Assembly: GCA_016713865.1 (NCBI GenBank)
Contig: JADJOG010000011.1
Location: 1-64,000, forward strand
Length of the DNA stretch: 64,000 nucleotides
DNA from: Flavobacteriales bacterium
GTDB taxonomy: Bacteria; Bacteroidota; Bacteroidia; Flavobacteriales_F; PHOS-HE28
Direction: 5' to 3'
Every line of letters starts with the position of its first letter. Positions within the stretch are counted from its first letter, which is position 1. Under the pieces are notes generated by a model. That model saw only the letters and a program-made list of their open reading frames with translations, searched no databases and was not told where the DNA came from. Below, one piece after another: positions 15,799 to 26,430 of the stretch. The translations under genes were made by a program, and so were the position numbers.

Positions 15799-18700
15799 AT
15801 GAGTACACGCTACTTTCTTTCCGCGTTCGCGCTTTGCCTTGGCATAGCTCAGGCTCAGGCGCAGTTCGCGAAGCCACAACCTGAAGCACCGGCTAAGCCG
15901 GGTCCGCAGTTCCGGACCCACCATCAGGACAACACGGATCTCCGTGGCGGCGGTGATGGCAGCGATGAGTGCGCCAATGCGACCATCCTCACGGTTGGCG
16001 CATCATGCACCACCATCGCAGGTAGTGCTGCTGGTGCTACGCAGTCACAAGCGCCGATTCTGTGCAACAACTTCACTTCCGGCACCGCGCTCGACGTTTG
16101 GTTCCAGTTCACGGCCACAGCCTCGAGCACCACAGTGACAGCTACGGGCATTGGTGATTACGACGTGGTCATGGAGGTGTTCTCGGGTGCTTGCGGAAAC
16201 CTGGTTTCCTTGGGCTGCGCCGATGCCACATTCCCGCCCAACGGCCTCGTGGAGACTTTCGTAGCCGCAACAACCGCTGGCCAGACCTACCGCGTTCGCA
16301 TTTACAGCTATACGCCACCTGATAATACCAGTTCGTCCTTCACCATCTGTGCTTTCTCGCCTGGCGGCGGTGGAGCACCCGCCAATGACGCTTGTGGCGG
16401 TGCAGTGAACCAGAACCTGAGCGTTCCCGGTTCCATCACCTTGAGCGGCAACAATACAGGCGCCACGGTTGATGCCCCGGCCAACTTCGCGCTTGTTTGG
16501 CATCAGTTCACCACAACGGCTTGCGCCAATGTCGATCTGAACTACTGCGTGGCCGGGTCGGTGTTCAATAATTTCCTTGTGAACCTTGCGGTGAACTGCC
16601 CGGACTTCATCACGGGTGTGCTTACTGGCACGGTCTCTCCTGACAATTGCACACTGAGCTTTGTCAACCTTCCAGCAGGTACCTACTACGTGCCGGTTCT
16701 TGTGGATGCGACCGTAACTCCTGTGGGCGCATACACGGTGAACGTGACCTCTACGCCTTGCGCTGGCGGGAACCCACCTGCCAATGACGATTGCGCGAAC
16801 GCCACACAGATCGGCGTGAATGCGACCTGCGTTGCCACTGCAGGCACCACTCAAGACGCAACCCAATCCCTAGCGCCTGCGGCCTGCTCTGGCTTCACGG
16901 CAAGCGCGGCGAACGATGTTTGGTACGTCTTCACGGCAACGGCGGCAAGCACCACGGTGCAAGTGACGGGAGCTGGCGATGCCACCACGGGCATGGATCC
17001 AGTGCTTGAGGTGTTCTCAGGCACCTGCGCTGCTCCTGTGTCATTGGGTTGCATCGACGCAACGGTTCGTGGCGGTACGGAAACGCTGACGGTCGCGACC
17101 ACCCCGGGCGCTACATACCGTTATCGAGTCTATTACTGGCCTTATCCGACCGCGCAGACCGTATTCGGATTCACAACCTGCGTGATCTCAGCGGCACCCG
17201 CCTACTGCACGGCCGGTGCTGATGGCACGGGCTTAGGCTTGGAAGAGCGTATCGTCAACGTGACCATGAGCAACATCAACAACAGTTCGCCCGATGCCGC
17301 TCCTGTTGCCCCGGCATATTCCGACTTCACCAATGTGGTGGGCAATGTGGTCGTAGGCCAGTCGTATCCGATCGCAATCGATGTGGCGCGCAACGGCGCG
17401 AACACTTCATATGACAGCAATCAAGCGCTGGTGTGGATCGACTTCAACCAGGATCTCGATTTCAACGATGCTGGCGAGCAGGTCTTCGTATCGACGATTG
17501 AGTCGATCGACATCTTCACCGGAAACATCACCATTCCGCCTGGCACGCCGATCGGCACCACACGCATGCGTGTCCGCTTGCACGATACGCATGACGGTAG
17601 CCTTTACACCAACAATTTCAACGATACGCCCTGCGGCCTCGCCAGCTATGGCGAAGTGGAGGACTACACGCTGAGCATTACCGCTGGCGGCACCACCCCG
17701 GTCAACGACGATTGCACAGGCGCCGTGCCTGTCGCGCTCTCGACACCCGGCTCTATTCTCCTGAGCGGCGACAACACCGGAGCGACGATCGACCCCCCCA
17801 CCCCCTTCACCGTGGTGTGGGAGGCGTTCACCATCTCGGTATGCTCCAACGTGGTGATCGACTATTGCCAAGCTGGTTCCGAGTTCGATGCCTTCTTCAT
17901 CAACGTGGCGGTGAATTGCCCGGACGTCCTTAATGGCATACTCGAAGGACCGAACGACGATTGCACCGTCACCTTCGCGAATCTGCCTGCTGGCACATAC
18001 TACATCCCAGTGCGTGTTGAAACGGACGGCACAACCCCGCAAGGCCCGTACACCATCCAAGTGTCGGCCCAGCCCTGCGCTGTGAATCCGTATTGCGATG
18101 CAGGTGCCGATGGAACCGGCCTCGGCTTGGAGGAGCGCATCATCAATGTCACCTTCAGCGACATCAACAACAGCTCGCCTGATGCGGCGCCGGTAGCGCC
18201 CGCTTACTCTGATTTCACCAATGTGGTGGGCAGCGTTGTGGCCGGCCAGGATTACCCGATCGCGATTGATGTGGCGCGCAACGGTGCGAACACCTCCTAC
18301 GACTCCAACCAAGCGCTGGTGTGGATCGACTTCAATCAGGACCAGGACTTCTTCGATGCTGGCGAGCAGGTTTTCGTGTCGACCATTGAATCCATCGATG
18401 TTTTCGCTGGAATGGTGAGCATCCCGGCGAACGCGCTGATCGGTACCACGCGCATGCGCATCCGCTTGCACGATACGCACGATGGCAGCCTCTACACCAA
18501 CAACTTCAACGATACGCCTTGCGGTCTGGCCAGCTATGGCGAAGTGGAGGATTACACGATCGACGTGATCGGCGTGATCACCGCTACCCCCGCGCTGGAT
18601 GCCGGAGCCTTTGCTGTGTTCCCCAACCCGAACGATGGCGACATGACGATCAATTACACGGGAGCTACCGGCAAGGCCATTGTTGAGTTGGTTGATGCCA

Positions 18701-18852
18701 CGGGCCGGATCGCGCACTCGGAGCAGATTGCCGCTGTCGATGGTTCAGCCATCGCGCTGAATCTGGCCGGCCGCTTGGCCCAGGGCGCGTACACCTTGCG
18801 CATCAGCGCGGCCGATGGCGCCGTGATGCAGCAGCGCGTGGTTGTGCGCTAG
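15799..18852 (+). CDS. Large T9SS surface protein with PPC-like and GEVED domains
   Basis: About 1017 residues. Signal peptide MSTRYFLSAFALCLGIAQAQ; a PPC-like unit (DECANATILTVGASC...); a second-type unit (NDACGGAVNQ, LSGNNTGATVDAP); a third PPC-like unit almost identical to part of the preceding gene; a GEVED-type domain (about 17203-17680); another LSGDNTGAT unit; a second GEVED copy (about 18088-18560); and a C-terminal T9SS type A domain from AFAVFPNPNDGDMTINYTG. The GEVED copies share long identical runs such as LVWIDFNQD and CGLASYGEVEDYT. Start ATG 15799 is set by the signal peptide. Divergent from the SDR gene by 77 nt. Confidence 0.88.
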   Translation: MSTRYFLSAFALCLGIAQAQAQFAKPQPEAPAKPGPQFRTHHQDNTDLRGGGDGSDECANATILTVGASCTTIAGSAAGATQSQAPILCNNFTSGTALDVWFQFTATASSTTVTATGIGDYDVVMEVFSGACGNLVSLGCADATFPPNGLVETFVAATTAGQTYRVRIYSYTPPDNTSSSFTICAFSPGGGGAPANDACGGAVNQNLSVPGSITLSGNNTGATVDAPANFALVWHQFTTTACANVDLNYCVAGSVFNNFLVNLAVNCPDFITGVLTGTVSPDNCTLSFVNLPAGTYYVPVLVDATVTPVGAYTVNVTSTPCAGGNPPANDDCANATQIGVNATCVATAGTTQDATQSLAPAACSGFTASAANDVWYVFTATAASTTVQVTGAGDATTGMDPVLEVFSGTCAAPVSLGCIDATVRGGTETLTVATTPGATYRYRVYYWPYPTAQTVFGFTTCVISAAPAYCTAGADGTGLGLEERIVNVTMSNINNSSPDAAPVAPAYSDFTNVVGNVVVGQSYPIAIDVARNGANTSYDSNQALVWIDFNQDLDFNDAGEQVFVSTIESIDIFTGNITIPPGTPIGTTRMRVRLHDTHDGSLYTNNFNDTPCGLASYGEVEDYTLSITAGGTTPVNDDCTGAVPVALSTPGSILLSGDNTGATIDPPTPFTVVWEAFTISVCSNVVIDYCQAGSEFDAFFINVAVNCPDVLNGILEGPNDDCTVTFANLPAGTYYIPVRVETDGTTPQGPYTIQVSAQPCAVNPYCDAGADGTGLGLEERIINVTFSDINNSSPDAAPVAPAYSDFTNVVGSVVAGQDYPIAIDVARNGANTSYDSNQALVWIDFNQDQDFFDAGEQVFVSTIESIDVFAGMVSIPANALIGTTRMRIRLHDTHDGSLYTNNFNDTPCGLASYGEVEDYTIDVIGVITATPALDAGAFAVFPNPNDGDMTINYTGATGKAIVELVDATGRIAHSEQIAAVDGSAIALNLAGRLAQGAYTLRISAADGAVMQQRVVVR

Positions 18853-18872
18853 GCAATTGCGAATTGATAGGG

Positions 18873-18904
18873 AAGGGCGGGCCGCATGCGGCCCGCCCTT
18901 TTCG
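18873..18904 (+). terminator. Intrinsic terminator, 28-nt perfect palindrome
   Basis: Bases 18873-18900 form a perfect GC-rich palindrome (AAGGGCGGGCCGC and its complement) followed by TTTT at 18899-18902. It lies 20 nt after the stop of the large T9SS gene. Confidence 0.85.
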
Positions 18905-19014
18905 CATGCTGCCTTCTTGGGCTTGTGGATAAGTCCCTGCATGCAGCGTGGTGAATCGCCATGGCCCGGGTGGAATTTTGCGCATGCGTCTCGCCACCGG
19001 GCGCACCCTATCTC

Positions 19015-21045
19015 ATGAGCTTGAACCGATACGCCTTCGTACTTGCCCTCCTGCCATTTGGCGCGATGGCCCAGACCAATGACTTCTGCCAGGATGTGAT
19101 TCCCGTGCCGCTCGCGCTGGGCAGCACGATCCAATTCACAGGCGACAACACGGGCGCCACCATTCAAGGGGATTTCGTTCCCGGCTCTACGCTTGGCAAC
19201 CTCAACATCCCAAGCACGTGGCACGCATTCACTGTAACCAGCTGTGCCAACATCACGATCAACTATTGCGGCACCTCGCCGGCTTTCGTTGAATTCTGGA
19301 ACGTGCTGGCCACCACCTGTCCTGCGAATAACGTTTACCAGTTCACCCCGCAGTACAACTACACCACCTGCGGCGATGGCAACCCCACCTTGTACTTCCA
19401 GAATGTGCCGGCGGCAACCTATTACTACCCGGTCTGGTTCGAGGATCCAGGCGGGATCGGTCCTTATGAAATCAACGTGAGCGCAACAGCGTGCGGGGGC
19501 AGCGGCGCTCCCAATGACCAATGCGGGAGCGTGACGCCAGAGCCGCTGGCACCCGGAGGCAGCCTCACTTTTACCGGCGATAATTCCCTGGCCACTTCCG
19601 GGAGTGATTGGGTCTCGGGATCGCCTTTCGCAGGAGCGCCCGTTGTCTGGCATGCGTTCACGCTCAATGAATGCACTTCGGTATCATTGGCTTACTGCGG
19701 TCAGGATCCGGTTTGGGGCAATACGCTTGGTGTGCTGGCGCGCGCGTGCCCAGGTGGCGACCTGGTGTACTTCACCACGTTCGACAACACGGCTTGCAGC
19801 GATGGCAATAGGACTTACTATTTCAACTCGCTCGCCGTTGGCACCTACTATGTGCCGGTGCTGCTGCATCCATCCAGCGGGTCCACAGGACCATATTCCA
19901 TCACGCTGAACGGTACGGCGTGCCCACCGCCGCCAACGTATTACGACCTGTGCAGCCAGATTCAATTCCAGCCATTGGCGGTGGGCGCGAGCATCACCTT
20001 CGCGGGAGATAATACGTCGGCCACTACAGGAGGCGATTGGCCGGTGGGCTCGCCCTTCGCAGCGGCGCCAGTGGTTTGGCATGGCTTCACAACCACGAGT
20101 TGCGCGCGCGTCTCTATCGCCTACTGCGGCCAGACGCCAGCTTGGGGCAATACCCTTGGGTTCCTTGCGCGCGATTGCCCGGCTTCCGACCTGCAGTATT
20201 TCACCTTGTTCAACGACACCGATTGCGGCGATGGGAACCGCACCTATACTTACAGTAATCTGCCAGCAGGCAGCTACCGCATTCCCGTGCTGCGGGATCC
20301 GGCAAACGGCGCCATTGGCGCATATACCATACAGGTTTCAGCAACGAGCTGCCCTGCAGTGCCGCCTGCCAACGACAACTGCGCCAGCATAACAGCGGTG
20401 AACCTCCCGATCGGCAGCACTATCACCGTGACCGGCGATAACACCAACGCTACCAGCACGGGCGACTTCGTGAGCGGTTCGCCTTTCGTTGCAGCGCCGG
20501 TGACATGGCACGCATTCGAGCTGGAAGATTGCACCGACCTCGTTGTGGCCTATTGCGCGCAATCGCCCTCATGGTCGAATACCCTCGGTGTGCTCGCTAC
20601 CGCCTGCCCGGGCGATGGCTTGGTGTACTTCCATACGGGCTCGAGCAATTGCGGGAATGGCAACGCGACGTACATCTTCAATGATCTTACGCCAGGGGTG
20701 TATTACCTGCCCGTGCTTCGTGATGCGCCGAACAACTCCTTCGGGTCATACTCAATCGACGTTTCTGCGGAGGACTGCTTGTTCCTTGGGAACGCGGAAG
20801 CGCTAACGACCACTGTGCTGAGCGCATGGCCGAACCCTTCACGCGATGCGATCAGCATCACCGGCTTGGCTGGCAATGAGCGGGAACTGCGCCTCCTTGA
20901 TGCGCTCGGACGAACCATGTTCACGGTGCGGCTGAGCGGTCAACGCACTGTTACTTTACCTCTGCGTGGCATCGTAGCAGGTACGTATTTCCTTGTTGCG
21001 CAATCCCGCACCTCGCTTACCACCATCCGCGTCGTTGTTGAGTAA
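19015..21045 (+). CDS. T9SS surface protein with four tandem repeats
   Basis: A 676-residue secreted protein with signal peptide MSLNRYAFVLALLPFGAMAQ. Four repeats of about 150 residues follow. Each opens near NDQC/NDNC, then has (F/V)TGDN..AT, WHAFT or WHGFT, a conserved AYCGQ or AYCAQ strand, NTLGVLA..CP, and a closing TYYVPVL or SYRIPVL. The sequence ends in a T9SS type A domain from LSAWPNPSRDAISITG to VVVE. Repeats 2 and 3 are the most similar. It shares the TGDNTGAT-type unit with the preceding gene, so the cluster probably grew by domain duplication. Role in adhesion or surface structure is an inference. Confidence 0.87.
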   Translation: MSLNRYAFVLALLPFGAMAQTNDFCQDVIPVPLALGSTIQFTGDNTGATIQGDFVPGSTLGNLNIPSTWHAFTVTSCANITINYCGTSPAFVEFWNVLATTCPANNVYQFTPQYNYTTCGDGNPTLYFQNVPAATYYYPVWFEDPGGIGPYEINVSATACGGSGAPNDQCGSVTPEPLAPGGSLTFTGDNSLATSGSDWVSGSPFAGAPVVWHAFTLNECTSVSLAYCGQDPVWGNTLGVLARACPGGDLVYFTTFDNTACSDGNRTYYFNSLAVGTYYVPVLLHPSSGSTGPYSITLNGTACPPPPTYYDLCSQIQFQPLAVGASITFAGDNTSATTGGDWPVGSPFAAAPVVWHGFTTTSCARVSIAYCGQTPAWGNTLGFLARDCPASDLQYFTLFNDTDCGDGNRTYTYSNLPAGSYRIPVLRDPANGAIGAYTIQVSATSCPAVPPANDNCASITAVNLPIGSTITVTGDNTNATSTGDFVSGSPFVAAPVTWHAFELEDCTDLVVAYCAQSPSWSNTLGVLATACPGDGLVYFHTGSSNCGNGNATYIFNDLTPGVYYLPVLRDAPNNSFGSYSIDVSAEDCLFLGNAEALTTTVLSAWPNPSRDAISITGLAGNERELRLLDALGRTMFTVRLSGQRTVTLPLRGIVAGTYFLVAQSRTSLTTIRVVVE

Positions 21046-21096
21046 GCATCGTTTCCTCCTTTCCCCTCGTCCTTACTAGCTGAACCCCAACACCCC

Positions 21097-24000
21097 ATGA
21101 GATCACTGATACTTGCTTTTCTCTTCTCTTTTGTGGCGGCGGCCCTTCTGCCGTCCGGCCTGAGCGCGCAACCCGCCAACGACGATTGCGCTGGTGCGAT
21201 CGAGCTAATACCCGGTGTCACTTGTGTGCCGGTCGCTGGTACCGTGCTCGGCGCTACGCAGAGCTTTCCGGGAACTGTTCTATGCGACGGTTTCGGAGCT
21301 ACTCCGAATGACGATGTGTGGTACCGGTTCACGGCCACCTCCACAGCCCATGCCGTTCAAGTTGATGGTGACGGCGCCTTTGACGCGGTGATCCAGTTGT
21401 GGAGCGGTGGTTGTGGCGGAACCCCTGTTGTTTGCCGCGACATTGTGGCTGCTGGCGGCAACGAGATCCTGGAGATGGGTGGCCTTTCCATCGGCACTGA
21501 ATACCACATCCGCGTATTCGACTGGCAAGCGGGCGTTCCGGCCACGCCCACCTTCACCATTTGCATTGGTCCCAGTGTGATTCCTGCGAACGATGATTGC
21601 GCGGGAGCTGTCACGCTTGTGCCCAACCCGACTTGCATTCCGGTAGCGGGCACGGTGGCTTCTGCAACCGCCTCGGTGCCCGGCACTGTGCTGTGCAATG
21701 GATTCAACGCAGACCCAAATGACGACGTTTGGTATCGCTTCGTGGCCACCGCCGCAAACCATACGATTACCGTGACATCCGGCGCCTCTTTCGATGCCGT
21801 GGTGCAGCTATTGTCCGGCAATTGCAATGGGACGGCTGTTGCTTGCCAGGATGTGAATAGCGCCGGCATCCCGGAAGTGCTGAATGCCACTGGCCTCACG
21901 GTGGGTGCTCAGTACCTGATCCGTGTTTTCCATTATCAGACCACATTCACAGCCACGCCGGGCTTCACCATTTGCGTGCAAGGTCCTGCGCCTTCGTGCA
22001 CCGCCGATGCGAGCACGCTCTCGCCGAACCGCCCCGAAGTATGCTTCGAGGATGGCCCCACCTTCATCGATGCTGCTTTCGATCAGCTGCCGACCGTGCC
22101 CACGGGCTATCAGCTGCTGCATGTGCTCACCACCGATCCGGACCTCACGATCATTGCCACCTCGGCAACGCCGGAATTCACGGTTGATGCCTTGGGCAAC
22201 TATGTGATACATACGCTGGTTTACGACCCTGCGACCCTGGATCTGAGCGGCATCGTGCTTGGCTCCACCCAAGCGGGCGAGGTGCTGGCGCAACTCATTC
22301 AGGGAGGGGGAAGCGTCTGTGGCAGCCTGGATGTGGCAGGTGCCGCTGTTGCCGTTATCGAGTGCGCCGAATGCGAAGCCCAAGCGGGAACCATCACCGC
22401 CGATGATGAAACAGTGTGCCTCGATGGCACGGCCGAGTTGAGCGCTACTCCGGATGGGAATTCGAATGTGCCGGATGGCTATGCGGTGGTCTATGTGCTC
22501 ACTGTTGGCGGCGATCTGATCATCGTTGATGCTGGCGTCATTCCCGGCTTCACCGTGAGCGATCCGGGTAATTACCGCATCCACACCTTGGTGTTCGACC
22601 CGACCACGTTCGATATCGGCATTGTTGAGCTCGGCGTGACAACAGGCGGTGATGTGATCGATTACATCCAAGCCAATAGCCTTTGCGCGAGCCTGGATGT
22701 CGCGGGCGCGCCGATATCCGTTGAGGCATGCGTGGCATGCGATGCCGACGCCGGCACGATCACCACCGATCAAACGCCTGTCTGCCTCATTGAAGGTGCA
22801 GCTGACATCTCGGCCACGCATGATGGCAATAGCGTGGTGCCCGACGGATTCGAACAGGTTTATGTCCTCACGCAGGGGGCTTCATTGACAATCCAATCAG
22901 CTGGACTGGTTCCCAACTTCACGGTTGCAGGGCCAGATACCTATACGATCCATACGCTGGTTTATGATCCGAGCACGCTCGACCTCAGCGTGATCGAGTT
23001 CGGTGTGACCACTGGCTTCGATGTGCTCGACCTGATCGATCAGAATGGCATCTGCGCGAGTCTTGATGCGGCAGGCGCCGCCGTGGTTGTGCAAGAGTGC
23101 TTGGACTGTGATGCTAGCGCTGGTACGATCACCGCGAACCAATCACCGGTGTGCCTCGATGGCGGTGCTGCTATCATTTCGGCAACTCATGACGGCAATA
23201 GCGTGGTGCCAAACGGATTCGAACAGATCATGTGCTCACACAAGGGGCCTCATTGATCATCCAAGGTGCCGGTTCGGTTCCCGAATTCATAGTGACCGCC
23301 CCCGATACCTATTCGATCCACACCCTCGTTTACGATCCGAACACACTCGACCTTGGCGTGATCGAGTTCGGCGTGACGACTGGCTTTGATGTGCTTGATC
23401 TGATCGATCAGAATGGGATCTGTGCGAGCCTGGATGCGACAGGCGCCCCAGTCGTGGTTGAGGAGTGCTCGAATTGCAGCGCATTCGCAGGAACCATCAC
23501 GGCCGACAATCCGTCGGTCTGCTTCGACATGGGCATGGGGATGTTCAGCGCGACACCTGATGGGAATGCCGTGGTGCCGGATGATTTCGAGACGCTGTAC
23601 GTGCTCACTGAAGGCCCCGGCCTGGTGATCATCGGAGTCAATAACTCGCCTGATTTCATGGTGCTCTCCACGGGCGAGTACACGATACATACGCTCGTGT
23701 ATGATCCGAATACGCTTGATCTCGGCCTGATCGAGTTCGGTGTGACCACTGGCTTCGATGTGCTCGACCTGATCGATCAGAATGGGATCTGCGCTAGCCT
23801 TGATGCAGCAGGTGCCGCCTTCGTGGTGCAGGTGTGTGTCCCTTGCGATGCGACGGCTGGAGCGCTCGTGATCGATGAGTCGCCGGTGTGCCTGTTCCAA
23901 GGAAGCGTGCAAGTGGGTGCCAGCGTTACTGCTGCTCCGGTTGTGCCTGATGGATACGAGGTGGCCTACGCCCTCACTCAAGGTCCAGGCCTCATCATCG

Positions 24001-25226
24001 TCGCGTTGAGCGGTGGCCCTGTGTTCAGCGTGAGCGATCCAGGCGCATATGCGATCCACACCCTCGTTTATGATCCGAACACCATTGATCCGTCCTTGGT
24101 GGAACTCGGCTTCACTAGTGCTACGGAGATCCATGCGCTGCTCCTGCAGGGTGGCGGAAGCATCTGCGGCGCGCTCGACCTCGTGGGTGCCCCTGTGGTG
24201 GTGAATGATTGCGGCCCATCAAACGATGATTGCATCAATGCCATTCCGCTCTCCGTGTACCTCGATGGAGCCTGTCCCGCGAACGGATTGGCCGGAAATA
24301 ACTACTTCGCCACTTTCTCTGGCGGCGATGCGGGCTGCGACGATGCAGGCAGCTATCTGCTTGACGTTTGGTACACGTTCAATGCAGGACCCAACACATC
24401 GGTCACCATCAATTTCGATCAAGGAAGCATGGAGGATTGGGCCTTCACCGTGATGGATGCATGCGATGGCAATGAGCTCGCTTGTGAGATCCAGCCTGGT
24501 GCAGGGATCGAGGTTGCCACCGACCCATTCACGGACTACTTGGTGCGCGTTTACAGCAATTTCACCTATGGCAATGGTGGTGAATACTCCATCTGCCTCA
24601 CCGGCGCCGAAGAGAGCCTGGTATGCGATGGCGGAAGCGTGCAGACCGCCGATGGGAATGTCGCGCTGAGTGTCTGTCAGGACACTGAGGCCGATGTGAT
24701 CGATTTCGTGACCACCAGCGTCAGCGCGGAGGACTACAGCTTCATCCTCGCCGATGCGAATGACATCATCATAGCTGTCCTGGTTGGCGGAGCTCTTGAT
24801 TTTAATAGCGCGCCATTGGGCGTATATCACATTTGGGGGATCAGCCATAACGGCGCGCTCGTTGGCGCCGAGCCAGGATCTGACGTGACCAGTGTTACCT
24901 CCGATGGCTCTTGCTATGGACTCAGCGCCGGCTTCGTGCAGGTCAGCGTGGAGGTTTGCAACGGAATTGATGAAAACGGTTCCATCGCGTGGGGCTTATT
25001 CCCCAATCCGGGCAATGGCGACTTCAGCCTCACGGCATCGCAGAGCGGTGCCTTCGATCTGGAGCTCGTCGATCTTTCTGGCCGCGTGGTGCTCCGTGAA
25101 CGGATGACCTTGACAAAGGGCGAACGCCATGCCTTCAACTTCGCGGGCAGCCTCGCGCGTGGCGTCTATAGCGTGCGCCTTAACGGAGAGGCCGGACAAG
25201 CCACGCTGCGCTTGGTTGTGCAGTAA
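21097..25226 (+). CDS. Very large T9SS repeat protein, frameshifted near 23229
   Basis: Two frames, 21097-23256 and 23232-25226, together encode about 1376 residues. Signal peptide MRSLILAFLFSFVAAALLPSG; two PPC-like units; six tandem units of about 123 residues (21995-24215) with AGTIT, VCL, VVPDGF, VLTQG, YTIHTLVYDP and GICASLDAAGA motifs; another DVWYTF unit; and a T9SS type A end from WGLFPNPGNGDFSLTAS. In the fourth 123-residue unit the reading jumps frame after GFEQ: compared with the preceding copy one base is missing near 23229. The repeats read normally on both sides, so this is either a very recent mutation or an assembly error. Confidence 0.82.
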
Positions 25227-25243
25227 CCTTCAGCCGATTTGAA

Positions 25244-25278
25244 CGAAGGGCGGGTCGCGTACCCGCCCTTCGCTTTTC
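25244..25278 (+). terminator. Intrinsic terminator
   Basis: CGAAGGGCGGGT (25244-25255) and ACCCGCCCTTCG (25261-25272) form a perfect 12-bp stem with loop CGCGT, followed by CTTTT. It lies 17 nt after the stop of the 1376-residue repeat protein gene. Confidence 0.88.
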
Positions 25279-25318
25279 GGCCTGTAACCCATTCGCGAGC
25301 AGAGGGGTAAAAGCGGCC

Positions 25319-25831
25319 ATGAAACGCTTGGCTCTCCCCCTTTTCCTATCCTTCTTCTCGGCAACTATGGTCGCGCAAGAGCGAGAGGCGCTAGTGCTCG
25401 AGATCACTGGCCGGATCAGTGATGGCGAGAAGAAACTGCCCGGTTGCGAAGTGATCGTGTACCAAGGCAATGATATCGTGGGCCAGCAGGTCACGGACAA
25501 AAGCGGACGTTTCGGGCTGGGCCTGGGCCTTCAGCGTGAATACGCCATCGTATTCCAGAAAGAGGGTTTCCTGCCCAAGCGCATGCTTGTTGATACCCGC
25601 GGCAAGATCGCGCCCGGTACCACAGCGCTAGCACCGATCGACATGGAGATGAGCATGCTGGTGGCCTCGAAGTATGAGGGCTCTGATACCGACGTGCTCG
25701 ACTTCCCCTTCGCGATCGTGCAGTGGAATCGGCAACTGGGCGCCTTCGCCCAGGATCAGCAGTACACGGCTGGCATGATGCGCGCCAACGGAGCCGCGCT
25801 TCTGCAAGCCGGTCGCAGCACCAAGCACTAA
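25319..25831 (+). CDS. Secreted protein with carboxypeptidase-regulatory-like domain
   Basis: A 170-residue protein with signal peptide MKRLALPLFLSFFSATMVAQ. A small beta-sandwich of the carboxypeptidase regulatory-like type follows: LEITGRISDGEKKLPGCEV, VTDKSGRFGLGLGL, YAIVFQKEGFLPKR. The conserved tail (DFPFAIVQWN) resembles a family often seen in Flavobacteriales envelopes. No sorting domain is present, so it is probably periplasmic or outer-membrane associated. It precedes the dioxygenase gene by 59 nt on the same strand, but I see no metabolic link. Confidence 0.7.
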   Translation: MKRLALPLFLSFFSATMVAQEREALVLEITGRISDGEKKLPGCEVIVYQGNDIVGQQVTDKSGRFGLGLGLQREYAIVFQKEGFLPKRMLVDTRGKIAPGTTALAPIDMEMSMLVASKYEGSDTDVLDFPFAIVQWNRQLGAFAQDQQYTAGMMRANGAALLQAGRSTKH

Positions 25832-25890
25832 CGGTTCCCTTCGCGCCCTCGCGCTCGCCGCATACCTTGCGGCGGAGCAATCGAAGCGCC

Positions 25891-26422
25891 ATGCCCATAC
25901 GCCGTCCTTTCAATCTGCAGCAATGGATCGCCGATAACCGCGACCTCCTGAAGCCGCCCGTTGGCAACAAGAACCTCTACGCCGATGCAGGGGACTACAT
26001 CGTGATGATCGTGGGCCGCCCCAATGCCCGCACGGACTACCACTTCAACGAGACCGAAGAGCTCTTCTATCAGTTGGAGGGCGACATCGAAGTGGGCATC
26101 CAAGAGGACGGCAAGGCAGTGACCATCCCGATCAAGCAGGGTGGAGATGTTCCTGCTGCCCGCGAATGTGCCGCACCAGCCGCGACGTGGGCCGAATACG
26201 GTGGGCCTGGTGATCAGAGTGAAGCGCGATGATCGCGAGATGCTCGACGGCCTCCAGTGGTACTGCGAGCAATGCAACAACCGCCTGCACGAGTACCGAT
26301 TCGTGCTGCACGACATCGAGAAGGACTTCCTGCCGCGCTTCCGCGAGTTCTACGCCAGCGCCGATCTCCGCACCTGCAAGCGATGCGGCCATGTGATGGA
26401 GGCCGACCCACGCTTCGTGTGA
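25891..26422 (+). CDS. nbaC: 3-hydroxyanthranilate 3,4-dioxygenase, frameshifted near 26141
   Basis: A cupin dioxygenase opening the ring of 3-hydroxyanthranilate to 2-amino-3-carboxymuconate semialdehyde. The first frame starts MPIRRPFNLQQWI and includes the Fe-ligand region DYHFNETEELFYQ; the second continues MFLLPANVPHQPRR (third ligand His) and ends with the C-terminal rubredoxin-like metal site CEQC...CKRCGH. Joining the frames gives about 176 residues, normal for the bacterial enzyme. The break is an extra G in the run at about 26138-26142 (IKQGG versus expected IKQGEMF). Followed 8 nt later by the decarboxylase acting on its product. Confidence 0.88.
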
Positions 26423-26430
26423 TCGCTGAC

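Noticed and set aside
17407..18717. 436-codon minus-strand ORF within the T9SS gene
   Set aside because: Its repeats are simply the antisense of the duplicated GEVED domains.
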